Assembly (NCBI RefSeq): GCF_019059575.1
Contig: NW_024881691.1
Coordinates: 1 to 64,000 of the forward strand
Direction: 5' to 3'
Source: Amphibalanus amphitrite
Lineage: Eukaryota; Arthropoda; Thecostraca; Balanomorpha; Balanidae
Length of the DNA: 64,000 nt
Made by a program: the position numbers and the translations under genes. This document shows, one piece after another, positions 22,288 through 32,200 of this stretch (positions are counted from its first letter, which is position 1; each line of letters opens with the position of its first letter). The notes under the pieces were generated by a model, which saw only the letters and a program-made list of their open reading frames with translations, did no database searches and was not told where the DNA came from.

Positions 22288-25055
22288 TAAATGTAGCGTG
22301 AATATAGCAGCTGTTAGTGGATATGGTTGGCAGAGCTGCTAATTTGGCACTACATTCATTTGACACATCTCGCGTTCAAAATGTGCAAATCATCATAACC
22401 TTTCTGGTTTTCACAGCCACCAACTCGGTGACCAAGCAAAAGTTGACACGAGTTCGACACACGACTTCGTGAGCAAGTGGAAAAAGAAACGATTCGTGGC
22501 CACCATACCCTCAGAAAAGCGGCATCGGGCATGCCAATGAAACGGTTCACTAGTCGCGCCACTCACGTCCCGAGAAAGCGGCTTTCAAAATCCGTCTGCT
22601 TTCAAAAAGCCTTGGCAGCTCGGGTCACATCCGCCGACCATCATTCCCCATTGGAAGTGAGGTCAAGAACTGAGAAACATTGATGGTAGACCAGAATTTG
22701 GGACGATTCTCCTCGTCTCCGACCGGAAGGGCCACATAAACTAATGACACATTTCCAGCCAGACGCCGACACCACCGGGACTTGAGGTCATGACCGCGCA
22801 AATTGAACTCAATTAGCGCGGAAATTGGATCAAATGGCAGCACCCGGTGCTAAATTGTATCACACAGGGGCATCAGTCGTCCCGATAAGCCTGAGCTAAC
22901 CGCGTGACTCAGAATTCATCTGAAATCAGCGACACAGACGACTCTGTGCACCATCCCGGCCGAGTCTTCATATAAACAGACCAAAACGAGCCAGCCGGCG
23001 GAGACCCAGACGGGCCCAGTGCCGACCCCAGCCGACCCAGACGGACCCAGTGTCGACCCCAGCCGACCCGCCGGTCTGCAGCGCTCTCCGGCCAGTATCG
23101 GCTGACACAACAAACAGCCCTGGGCGCGGTACCGACTGCCGCGGGCCGCCGACACCCGCCCGGCTCCGGTGGCGGCAGAGACCGGTGTCGGCTGTCGACG
23201 CAGACCGAGGCGCAGCGACGCGATCACAGTCCCATACTGGAGGGGAGGAGACGGGACGGGGGAGGGGACGGACCCGATGGAAGGCAGGTAAAAACGGCGG
23301 ACAACCGGCCGTGGAGGCGACTAAAAACAGCCAACAGCGGCGGGAAGGTATCGAACTGGGTCACAGTTAAGGTGGAGGAACCAGACTGAACCGAGTGTGG
23401 AGAGTCTCAGACGAGAGCCGAGGATGAAACCAGTGCCGTGCAGACTGCCGCGGATGGTGAGATTACAGGACATGCGAATCCTGGTGGGTAGAAACAGCAC
23501 GCTGCAGACGGGGCCAGACACGGGTAGCTCCAGCCAAGTGGCCACTTACTCCTGCTCCTCTCTCCGGGATATACAGTAAACAATCGACAGGCCAGAGAAT
23601 GGGTCTGGAACGTGAAGGTCAATACTTGACGGGGGCGATACCCCCAAACATCGAGACCTGACACCGACCGGGGTCGGGTCGGGGTGGAACTGACCTGCAG
23701 TACCGGCGGCTGGCGGCGCGGCGGGGCCGTCCATCTCGGTGTGTCCGGGTGGCCGCACCTCCTCCGGCGCGGGGCGGAGACTGGAGAGAGCCGGCCCGCC
23801 GCAGACAGGGCGGGATCAATACCGGACAGACACCAGCGCGGCCCCGCACTGACCGGCCCACCGCGCCGCGGCGCGACCCGCACTGACGCGCCGCGCCGCC
23901 GCCGCAAACGAGCCACCCCGACCGGCCGGCCGGCGCGGCGCCACGTGCCACGTGTCCCGCGGCCCGCCGCTGCCGACGGACGCCGCCCGACTGACGACGG
24001 CACGTGGGGGAGCGGCCGGCAGGGGCGGGGCAGCGGGGAGGTGTCAGGGGCGGGGCAGCGGGGAGGCGTCAGGAGAGGTGCGGGGCAGTGGGGGACATCA
24101 GACAGAGGGGTGGGCGGAGAGAGGCGGGAAAGGCGGTGAGCCAGACCAGAATACCCGTTTGAGCACTGACCTCATCGCGGTCACGGTCGTCGGCCGTGAT
24201 CGGAGGCCGGTCGGGGGCAGCCGGCGGCGTTCTGCAGTCTGGCAGGGGACCAGCCGGCCAGCCACTCACGGGAACGCCCCGGCTGGCCGCCGGAGCCGGT
24301 CTCAGGAGCAGGAGAGGCGCCGGAGCCAGGCCGGTCGGCTGGGAGCACAGGGACGGACCGAGACGATCAGTGGAAGGGAGTGGTCAGTTCGCAGTCGCAT
24401 TCCAGACCGACAGTGTCCCCACCCCCTAAAAATAAAAAAAAAAACACCTCGGTTCTCGGCACACTGACAAATTAGACACTAAGATTGCAAATTAAATCCT
24501 ATGGGGATTCCAACGTATGAGAGGCTGAAGGTACCGACAAGTTTAATGTGATGCATTACACCTTTGAGCCAACTGAGCTGAAAATAGCGCATGCATGATC
24601 ATAGCTGATGAAAAATACAAAAAAAAAACATTTGGTTCACTAGGATACAAGGGAATAAATACCGCATTTTGTGACAGAGTTAAATGACAATGTATTTTCT
24701 ACTCGAAACAATAACGATGATTTATTACATAGCTAATACGATGAGACTGAGGTGCGTTGAGCAGTGCACACTTCATCAACTCAGTGACGATGCATGATGA
24801 TCTTCGATGACGATTAAACACCACTGCCCTTTGCATACAACGTGAAACGTGGTGCTCGCATAAGACACTGCCTCACAATAACACATTACGCGAACGTCAA
24901 TTCAAACCAAAGCCCAACGCACCAGTGCCTACCTTCAACGTTCAGCAGCAGACACCGCACGGCACACCGAATACCGCATACTACACAGCATCGCTCGCGC
25001 GCCACCACTGTCCAGAAGACCTCCCCAGTCCCTCTTCCCTCGCCTCGCCCTCCGC
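22288..25055. other. Spacer with GC-rich island; TAF13 3' flank
   Basis: 22.9-24.4 kb is a GC-rich island. It contains a short candidate minus-strand exon near 23.55-23.61 kb (ttccag acceptor, gtaagt donor) that I could not connect to a gene. About two copies of a GACCCAGTG..GACCCCAGCC repeat lie at 23,000-23,070. From 24.4 kb the sequence is AT-rich. TTTATT at 24721-24726 reads AATAAA on the minus strand and may serve TAF13. Confidence 0.4.
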
Positions 25056-25484
25056 TCAGGTGGCCGCGTACTTGACCTCGTCGAAAGCCTTTCTCGCCTT
25101 CTTGAGCTCCTCGTTCATGGAGAGCAGGTCGCGCACGCGGGCGTACTTGCGCGGGTCCTTGCGCACGAGGTACATGATGTCCTCGACCTGGACGCGTCCG
25201 TTGCGCCCCACCTCCATGGCGCGCTGCGTCATCTGCGTGATGAACTCGATCACCAGGTCCTCCAGCAGGTCGACACTCTCCGTGTACGGGTTCCGGTCGT
25301 CGCCGAAGCCGTACATCATGCAGCGCAGCTCCTTGCTGAAGAGTCGCCGGCGCCCGGAGCCGCCGGCCAGCTGACTGGCGTCCTCCTCGTCATCAAACTG
25401 GTCCTCATCGGCGGCGGGGGCGGCGGCGGCGGCGGCGGCGGCAGTGGTGGTGGTGGTCGGGGTGGGCGGCGTGGAGGAGGCCAT
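25056..25484 (-). CDS. TAF13: Transcription initiation factor TFIID subunit 13
   Basis: Encodes 142 residues. TAF13 is a histone-fold subunit of TFIID that pairs with TAF11 and acts in the nucleus during RNA polymerase II pre-initiation complex assembly. The frame contains RRRLFSKELRCMMYGFGDD, NPYTESVDLLEDLVIEF, VQVEDIMYLVRKDPRKYARV and MNEELKKARKAFDEV, all nearly identical to animal TAF13. The N-terminus is a low-complexity Thr/Ala run and an acidic stretch before the histone fold, making it slightly longer than human TAF13 (124 residues). I chose the ATG at 25484. The frame stays open upstream through a (CT)n tract, but acceptor-like CACAG (25493-25497) and CGCAG (25485-25489) lie just before this ATG, so the tract is intron or 5' UTR. 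The remaining coding region is a single exon. Confidence 0.95.
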   Translation of the reverse strand: MASSTPPTPTTTTTAAAAAAAAPAADEDQFDDEEDASQLAGGSGRRRLFSKELRCMMYGFGDDRNPYTESVDLLEDLVIEFITQMTQRAMEVGRNGRVQVEDIMYLVRKDPRKYARVRDLLSMNEELKKARKAFDEVKYAAT

Positions 25485-25545
25485 CTGCGACACTGTGGTG
25501 AGAGGGAGAGCGGCATCAGATGGGCGAAGGAGTGGGGCAGGGAGA

Positions 25546-25691
<146 letters not shown>

Positions 25692-25706
25692 TGAATGCAA
25701 TACGCT

Positions 25707-25771
25707 TAACCCGCGCCGTGCTGGTGGGCTGAGTTTTCCGTGTCGTTCTGGGGGGGGGGGGGGGGGGGGTG
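25707..25771 (+). mobile_element. Orphan left end of a TTAACCCGCGCC-type element
   Basis: TTAACCCGCGCC followed by GTGCTGGTGGG and a long G-run matches the left terminus of the element at 57490-58698. It is cut off directly before the next TTAA element at 25776, so only an end remains. Confidence 0.55.
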
Positions 25772-25775
25772 CATT

Positions 25776-26386
25776 TTAACCCTCGCCCGTATACTCGTAG
25801 GAAGTCGAACGAGCCCCTCTCTTGTTTTTTTTTTTCGCGAATAACTCGCGTAAAAAAGCGGACGATCGTGACGAGACTTTCAGTACCCTCGCGTTGATCA
25901 ATTTTACACCTACCCTGAAAATTTTATGACCCTGACCCAAATGACCTTTGACCTTCTTGTTTGGCAGGTATCGCGATTCGGCGTATGTCGGCTCGCATTA
26001 GCAGCGCGTTTGCAGTCTTTTCGTGGTTCCAAGCGTTCAAACATGTGATATGATGTTGGTCCCAAGCATTATGGGTGGGTGTCAAGGTCGCCTGAAGGTC
26101 AGGTCAGGTCATTGACCTTTGATGACCTCGGTTCACTTTTTCGAGTTTTACATGTTTCCCAAAAGACTCCATTTTTGGGTGTTTGAGATCTGACCTGGAA
26201 GGTCAACCAATGACCTAGGACCTTAAAATTGGGTATCATCGGCTTCCTCTCGTCTCGTCACGGGTAACAAGCTGTTTTTTCGCGAAGCTCTACCTCAATT
26301 AGGGGCCAAACGGCAAGGGGGGTCCGTTGGACCCCCCCCCCCTATACGTTCGCGGCTGACAAAACACCAATATGGGCGAGGGTTAA
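25776..26386. mobile_element. TTAA-flanked TIR element (copy A)
   Basis: Begins TTAACCCTCGCCCGTAT and ends ATATGGGCGAGGGTTAA, so it has TTAA at both edges and inverted repeats CCCTCGCCC. It is 611 bp with no coding capacity. A G-tract/C-tract hairpin (GGGGGGTCCGTTGGACCCCC) lies near the right end. The interior contains AGGTCA-type half-sites and is largely the reverse complement of parts of copy B in the SRP72 intron (42504-43413). The TTAA target and CCC start are the hallmarks of piggyBac-type non-autonomous elements; no transposase is present to confirm this. Confidence 0.85.
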
Positions 26387-26959
26387 CGGCAACGCCCCCT
26401 TCTAACACGGCTCATAGGCCACGTAGCGACATGCGGCAAGCAAAAATCGAAAGAGCGCAAAAATAATGAAGAAGACGCTTCGGTCATTTTTTAGGTCAGG
26501 TCAAAGGTCAAAGGTCATCAAATGTCAAATTTGGCCTTTTTCAATAATTTTCGAAAACCCGGCGCATAACTCAAGAACCGTTTTAACAGTTATTACCAAA
26601 CATTCTAACCGTTTTTCATAATAATTTCAATAAAATATTTTAACCGTTTTTAACCAAAATAGTACGCAAACAGATTGGTCCATTGACTGACATGTTGCCC
26701 CCACCCACCCATCGGGCCAACCCGAGACCGGTCCCAAGCAGCGGGGCCGGTCGGCTGGCCGGCCGGGCGAGGGGCCCGCCTATACGATGGGCTGACCTCC
26801 CGCTCGGCCGGCCGACCGCCGCGCCGGGGCGCCGTCCACGCGTGATGAACGCAGTACCAAGGCCCTATATACCGCAGTACGCGGGACGGCGCGGGTGGGG
26901 GCGGGCCGCCCGCCTCGAGCGCCGGGGAGGTACCCCACAGCTCTCCCCGGCAGCTCTCC
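26387..26959. other. Repeat-derived spacer with AGGTCA run, then GC-rich sequence
   Basis: 26396-26650 resembles the repeat at 37640-38220 (shared phrases CCACGTAGCGACA, ATAACTC.AGAACC) and holds a run of AGGTCA half-sites at 26493-26517. From 26,690 it becomes GC-rich with no recognisable gene. Confidence 0.5.
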
Positions 26960-27252
26960 TTGAGCTGAGACAAGCACAAATCAGGAGCTTTTACGGCCCA
27001 ACGATCGCCCTAGGCAAAGATATTCCATTTCTCTTTGTCTTGTCCCGAAAAAAGGCACCTTGCTGAGGAATGTGTGCCTTGCAGGGGTCATTTCCCTCTT
27101 TTAAAACTGAATAGTTCTTCCTATATTAAAATATAGAAAATAATATTTTTAATAAGAGGTTTTACTTTCTCTGCTGATCATTTTTAGCAGAAAAAAAAAT
27201 TATAAATTCATTGCAAAAAACTAATTTCATGAAAGTGAGCAATTGCCTTTAA
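26960..27252 (-). mobile_element. Partial copy of the 12.1-kb MITE
   Basis: On the minus strand it starts TTAAAGGCAATTGCTCACTT and follows the interior of 12075-12617 (GCAAGGCACACAT, ATATCTTTGCCTAGG, GGGC.GTAAAAGCTCCTGATT). It then diverges before the other terminal repeat. It lacks the nested inverted repeat of the first copy. Confidence 0.75.
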
Positions 27253-27566
27253 AAGAATCAATCTTGAGGGTGTCCTGCTGGCAGACTTCAAAAGGTACAG
27301 GTCTAGCGGGTTTTAGCGGAAGGTTTGGCACCTATAAAATTTAGTGTTCTCCAGGCTATATCTTCGTAGTCTTAGCTTTAAAGTGTTGAAGATGCGGGCT
27401 TATTGGCCCGCACATATTTATATTACCTAACAGGTATACTGATACCTATACCTATACCTATAAGACACTTATACTTATACTTATACTTATAAAATGCGGA
27501 ATTTAGGAAGGCCTTTTGGCCTCTTGGATCCGGACGTGACGAGCTTTGTGTCAGTGTGTCACTGCA

Positions 27567-30434
27567 TCAGTCGTTGGAATGTATGGTGTACTTGGCGTGA
27601 GCCCAGTGTTCGTCAAGCCTGGCCTTGAAGCTATTGACTGAGGGCGCATCGACGACAGCGGATGGCAGAGAGTTCCAGTCGTTCAGGACTCGTATGCTGA
27701 AGGCGTTCCGCCGCACTCTGGAGACAGCTCTTGGCTTGGACAGCTTCCACTCATGCCCTCGAGTTCTGGTCGTCGTCGCCGCAGTGAAGAACTGAGATGG
27801 GTCAACATCCACTCCCCGTCGAAGCACCTGGTAAACCGAGATCATGTCGCCTCGTCGGCGCCGATAGTAGAGCGATGGCAAATTCAGGCTCCGGAGTCTC
27901 TCCTCGTATGGCAGGTGGCGGATGCTGGCAACCAGTCTCGTGGCCCGTCGCTGTACCCGTTCAATGCGCTTCTGGTCTTCTCGGTTGAAGGGTCCCCAGA
28001 CCGCGTTGGCGTATTCGAGATGGGGGCGAACCATGGTCCGGAAGAGTGTTGGAAGCGTAGTCTCATCAATTATCCCGAAGGATCGACGAATGACTGTCAG
28101 AATGTGTGACGCTTTGGCCACGACTGCGGTAGCCTGTTCCCGGAACTTGAGCTGGTTGTCTATCTTGACCCCCAGGTCCTTTTCCACCAACGTCTGATCT
28201 AACAGAGTGTCTCCCATACGGTACAGGTGATTGGCGTTTCGAGGACCTAGGTGAAGAGACTTGCACTTCGACTGATTAAAAGGAAGTTGCCATTTCTCAG
28301 ACCATCCGAGCAGGGCATCGAGGTCTCGTTGCAAAGCCTCCGACTCTGAAGCCTGGCCGACACTTCTGTACAGCTTCGTGTCGTCTGCGAATAACTTTAG
28401 CCCTGACGAGACACAAGCGGGCAGGTCATTGACAAAGACCAGGAACAGCAACGGGCCCAGGACCGTTCCCTGTGGTACGCCACTGGTGACAGGAACCCAG
28501 TCTGACTTTGCCCCATTTATCGACACACGCTGCTGTCGGTCAGTCAAGAAGGCCCTTATCCATTCGAGCAGCCGACCCCTAATGCCGCAGGATTGGAGCT
28601 TCAATAACAGGCGCTGGTGAGGCACAGAATTAAACGCCTTACTAAAGTCCAGGTACAGGGCATCCACAGGGTCACCTTCCTCCAGTGCACGGGTCCAGTC
28701 TTCGACAGTTTCGAGAAGCTGAGTGGAGCACGACCTCTTCTGTCTGAAGCCATGTTGCAGGTTGCTCAGCTGTTCCGTCTCGATCAAGTAGGACATCATC
28801 TGGTCACGGACCAATGACTCGAGGACCTTGCATGGGACGGCTGTCAGCGTCACTGGTCGGTAGTTTGCAGGGCTGTCCTTCACTCCCTTCTTGAAGATAG
28901 GGATGATCTCATCGTTGCGCCAGTCACTTGGTAAGGAGGAGTTGTCCAGAGAAGAACGAAAGAGACGCGCCCATGGCTCTGCCATAACCAAGGCCGTTTC
29001 CCGAAGGATGCGCGGGTGGAGTCCGTCTGGTCCCGGTGAGCTGTCTATCTTGAGTTTCAGCAACTTCTCCCTGACCGCGCCAGTGCTGATGTCAATGTTG
29101 TCCAGCAGGGGGCCAGGGTAAACAGGTGGTGGTGCTGGCAGGACGGGGTCCTCGACCGTAAATACACTCTGGAAGAAGTGATTGAGCAAGTTGGCTTTGT
29201 CGCGGTCCTCCCGAACCATCGTCCCGTCTTCAGCCTTCAAGTCCTCCACTCTTGTCTTGGTCCGCAGTCGAGTGCCTGCATAACGCCAGAAACCTTTGGC
29301 GTTCGTACGCAGATTCCTCACCAGATGTCTCTCGAAGTTCGCACGAAGACTCCGAGTGAGTGACCGAAGCTTGTTGCGTGCACGGCAGAAGCGGGCATAA
29401 TCAAGCATATCTCTGGTTCGCATGTACTGTAACCACAGTGTCCGTTTTTGCTTCTTTAGCCGAATGGCTTCGTGGTTGATGTAGATATTCTTATTATTTT
29501 GTTTGGACTTGGCAAGGGGTATACAAGTGGTCAAGTGCTCGGACAGTTTGGCCTTGATAAAAAGGTACATAGCATGTGTGTCCTGTGAAGTACTTGTTGG
29601 CCACTCTACATCAGACATGAGTTGGTTTAAGAGTGTGTAGTTGCCCTTGCTGAGATTGAGGTGTGGCTCCAATGGCTCAGTGGGAGGACAGTAGCATTCC
29701 ACTTGGAACTGAAGCATGATATGGTCACTTGTTCCAGGCAAGTATTCCAGGTTCTTAACCATGGCCTCTTCAGAAGACAATATTAGATCAAGGGTATGAG
29801 GTGTTTCGCCAAGTCTAAATCTGGTAGGTCTGTCAACATGCTGGTACAGAAATGAGTCGTTCAACAGGTCAACAAACCCATGTGAACAGTGTGAGGGAGG
29901 TGCTGAAGAAAGACCCACTTGCCAGTTGATTTGCGGCAGATTGAAATCACCTCCAATAACCACATGTGTGTATCTAGAGTTGGTAGCCTGCTTGAATAGA
30001 GATCCAATCTTGTTAAGATCTTCTTCGGCAGAACCAGACGGGCTTCGATAAATACAGCCAAGTAGAAGGACATCAGAGCTAGCCAGCGGCATCTCTATCC
30101 AAAGCTGCTCTCTGAATGTTGAATCCTTAAAAACAACTTCAGATACCCGGAGTGATGATTTGGCATAAATGCAGACCCCTCTAATACCACTTGAGCCCAG
30201 CTTGGTTTCCGAGGGGTCGAAGTTCAGATACATGACGTAGCCAGGTACAGACAAAAGGGCTGGGGATATTGGGTGAAGTTGGGCTTTAGGTATGACTTCA
30301 TTAAGTAAGATGAAGTCTGGTTCGTTTCCCGAAATGAACATGCAAAGGTCATCACGTTTCTTCACAAACTGGTCTGCATTTGCATACAGTACCTTGAGAC
30401 CTTCTTCATATCTCGGTCCTGCCGGCCTGGATTG
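27567..30434 (-). CDS. LINE ORF2: endonuclease and reverse transcriptase
   Basis: About 955 codons are open directly after the ORF1 stop. The N-terminal part is an apurinic-type endonuclease (GLKVLYANADQFVKKRDDL, FILLNEV, YRSPSGS, GGDFNLPQINW, TSDHIMLQF). The middle is a reverse transcriptase (SSPGPDGLHPRIL, ANYRPVTLT, LYLDFSKAFNSV, GVPQGTVLGPLLF, catalytic LFADDTKLY, LGVKIDN). The C-terminal region ends in the usual LPS.V...S..SFK pattern. There is no ATG at its start: the frame runs unbroken from the ORF1 TGA at 30435-30437, and the first codon choice (GTG at 30365) would fall inside the endonuclease. The product would nick target DNA and prime reverse transcription. Confidence 0.95.
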   Translation of the reverse strand, partial: QSRPAGPRYEEGLKVLYANADQFVKKRDDLCMFISGNEPDFILLNEVIPKAQLHPISPALLSVPGYVMYLNFDPSETKLGSSGIRGVCIYAKSSLRVSEVVFKDSTFREQLWIEMPLASSDVLLLGCIYRSPSGSAEEDLNKIGSLFKQATNSRYTHVVIGGDFNLPQINWQVGLSSAPPSHCSHGFVDLLNDSFLYQHVDRPTRFRLGETPHTLDLILSSEEAMVKNLEYLPGTSDHIMLQFQVECYCPPTEPLEPHLNLSKGNYTLLNQLMSDVEWPTSTSQDTHAMYLFIKAKLSEHLTTCIPLAKSKQNNKNIYINHEAIRLKKQKRTLWLQYMRTRDMLDYARFCRARNKLRSLTRSLRANFERHLVRNLRTNAKGFWRYAGTRLRTKTRVEDLKAEDGTMVREDRDKANLLNHFFQSVFTVEDPVLPAPPPVYPGPLLDNIDISTGAVREKLLKLKIDSSPGPDGLHPRILRETALVMAEPWARLFRSSLDNSSLPSDWRNDEIIPIFKKGVKDSPANYRPVTLTAVPCKVLESLVRDQMMSYLIETEQLSNLQHGFRQKRSCSTQLLETVEDWTRALEEGDPVDALYLDFSKAFNSVPHQRLLLKLQSCGIRGRLLEWIRAFLTDRQQRVSINGAKSDWVPVTSGVPQGTVLGPLLFLVFVNDLPACVSSGLKLFADDTKLYRSVGQASESEALQRDLDALLGWSEKWQLPFNQSKCKSLHLGPRNANHLYRMGDTLLDQTLVEKDLGVKIDNQLKFREQATAVVAKASHILTVIRRSFGIIDETTLPTLFRTMVRPHLEYANAVWGPFNREDQKRIERVQRRATRLVASIRHLPYEERLRSLNLPSLYYRRRRGDMISVYQVLRRGVDVDPSQFFTAATTTRTRGHEWKLSKPRAVSRVRRNAFSIRVLNDWNSLPSAVVDAPSVNSFKARLDEHWAHAKYTIHSND

Positions 30435-32048
30435 TCAGCACCTTTCCTGATCCGGGGTCTGACCCGTCTGGGCCGTCCCTGGGGTTGTCAAGGTCTGCCT
30501 CTGAGATGTAGCATGTTGCTGGGGTGCTACAGCACCTTGTGGCCTACCCCGAACAAGTTCAGCTTCCACTGTCCGAGTCAGGTCCAGTTTTCTTGTCACA
30601 AGCCGACCCTTCCTGATGGTGAGGTTCACTTCACCTGCATCTGTCCTCCTTCGTAGCTCCTCTCGGAGGCGTCTACCCTCTTCCCTCTCTTTCCAGGTAA
30701 GGTCAGGTGAAAGGTATACATTTTTCCAGAGATCTGTCGACCGTAGTTGAGGTGCCAGTTTTAGCACATCACTTTTAACCTCAGTGTTTTCAAGTCCCAC
30801 TATCAACAGTCGTGGCTTCTCCTGACCCGGCTTGCCGACCCTGTATGCCTTTGTTACTCTCACATTGAGATGCATAGCATCACGGATTACCTCCTTAACC
30901 TTTTCTTTGTCTGCTTCCACTCGTTCAGCATACAACTCACTTGTTGGCTCCGGGAGGTTATGCACTACCACATTCAGCTTGCGCTTCTCTTTTTCTAAGA
31001 AGTCATCAAAGACACCTGCTATTGCCTTCTCAGTGCAGAGGCTGGTATTCTCCTTCCCTTGGGATGGAATCGCTTCAAACTTTTTGGCTGCTTTTTGCAT
31101 CACCTCAGCGCTGCCCTTGATGACCTCTGCGTAGGACGCCCTATCATCCTGGATTTTCTTGAAGGAGTGCTGTAACAGTGTCTCCTGATCCCCGATGAGT
31201 TTGGCATGAGCACGCATGACCTTCTCCACCTTTTCCATTCGTTCATTTACATGATCTTTCAGCTGCTTGACACCACTCTGTGTCTCACAGTGCTCGTTGT
31301 GACTGTTGGCATCAATCTTTGCAAATGCTGTTTGCATGAAATCAATCAATGCATCGAGCTTTGACTCCAGCTTAGAAAGCCTGTTGTCCTCATCACTCTT
31401 GCCCTTAGTTTTGAGGGCTTGTTTACAGGCAGAACAATGCCAAGATAACACCTTGTGCTTCACAAGGGCATTGTAGCACTGCTTTGAAATGCCTTGACAC
31501 TTAGAATGGAACCAGCGATCACACGTGCAGCACTGTACACCCATTTCCCCATCCTTCACATCAGTGTCACAGATTGGGTTGCTCGGACCACCCTTGCATG
31601 AGTTTCTGTCAAAGTTTGTTACATCCGGATCAGGGCTCGTGTTTGAAGACCTTGAGCCCCACAGTTTATAGGCGTCACTACTGAGCCTCCTAATTTTGGG
31701 AGCCTCATCCTCTGTGGAATCTGTTGCAAGTGAGCTCAGTTGGGGGGCTCGTGCGACAGCACCAGCCACTTCTTTTATTTTATCTGTCTGGTTTTCCTTG
31801 GAGCCTAGCTCAAATATTCCACACGGTTCAGAAATAGCACAGTTCCCTGCCTTACCTCCTTTAGCTCCTTCGGCAACAAAATCATTCACCTCGTTGCCGC
31901 CTCCAGATTCGCCGCCGCCGGCCTCCGCATTTGCATCCGACGGCGTCGATGGCGTCGCTGTAGATCCATTTGCGATCGTCGAATTGAGTGCATTTTCAGT
32001 TGCGGTCCGCTGTGGTTTCGACATTGGAGGTGACCTCTGGACTGGCAT
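30435..32048 (-). CDS. LINE ORF1: PHD finger, coiled coil, RNA-binding domain
   Basis: 537 residues from the ATG at 32048. There is a Ser/Asn-rich N-terminus, then a PHD-type zinc finger at about residues 150-210 (CDTDVKDGEMGVQCCTCDRW, FHSKC, WHCSAC). A long coiled coil follows (LSKLESKLDALIDFMQ, KQLKDHVNERMEKVEKVM), then an RRM-like and C-terminal RNA-binding part (LNVVVHNLPEPTS, VTKAYRVGKPGQEKPRLLIV). CR1-group ORF1 proteins share this order and form the RNP with element RNA. It ends in TGA in the same frame as ORF2. Confidence 0.9.
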   Translation of the reverse strand: MPVQRSPPMSKPQRTATENALNSTIANGSTATPSTPSDANAEAGGGESGGGNEVNDFVAEGAKGGKAGNCAISEPCGIFELGSKENQTDKIKEVAGAVARAPQLSSLATDSTEDEAPKIRRLSSDAYKLWGSRSSNTSPDPDVTNFDRNSCKGGPSNPICDTDVKDGEMGVQCCTCDRWFHSKCQGISKQCYNALVKHKVLSWHCSACKQALKTKGKSDEDNRLSKLESKLDALIDFMQTAFAKIDANSHNEHCETQSGVKQLKDHVNERMEKVEKVMRAHAKLIGDQETLLQHSFKKIQDDRASYAEVIKGSAEVMQKAAKKFEAIPSQGKENTSLCTEKAIAGVFDDFLEKEKRKLNVVVHNLPEPTSELYAERVEADKEKVKEVIRDAMHLNVRVTKAYRVGKPGQEKPRLLIVGLENTEVKSDVLKLAPQLRSTDLWKNVYLSPDLTWKEREEGRRLREELRRRTDAGEVNLTIRKGRLVTRKLDLTRTVEAELVRGRPQGAVAPQQHATSQRQTLTTPGTAQTGQTPDQERC

Positions 32049-32200
32049 CTTCGCTCATGAAGATACGCCGAGACAGTTGAAATTGTGCCGTGGGTACCTA
32101 ACTAATGTGTGCACTGATTGGGTCCTGTGAGAGTGAGAGCTCGATTTGACACGTCCGATCTCCGTGAAAGCGCGAGCCGAAGTCACATCCCGGATCAGAG

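Larger units (their letters stand above)
27465..32200 (-). mobile_element. CR1-like LINE, both ORFs open
   Basis: A minus-strand non-LTR retrotransposon of about 4.7 kb with a 5' leader (about 32200-32049), ORF1 (32048-30435), ORF2 (30434-27567) and a 3' end in a short tandem repeat (TATAAG-type units around 27465-27495; ATACCT units continue to the left). A microsatellite-like 3' terminus and a PHD-finger ORF1 are typical of the CR1 group. Neither ORF shows an internal frameshift, so it may be recent. Exact ends are approximate because no target duplication was identified. Confidence 0.85.

Noticed and set aside
23407-24003. 198-residue minus-strand frame in the 23-24 kb island
   Set aside because: Arg/Pro-rich frame in CpG-rich DNA with competing frames on both strands; only a tiny splice-bounded segment (about 23557-23611) is plausible and could not be linked.
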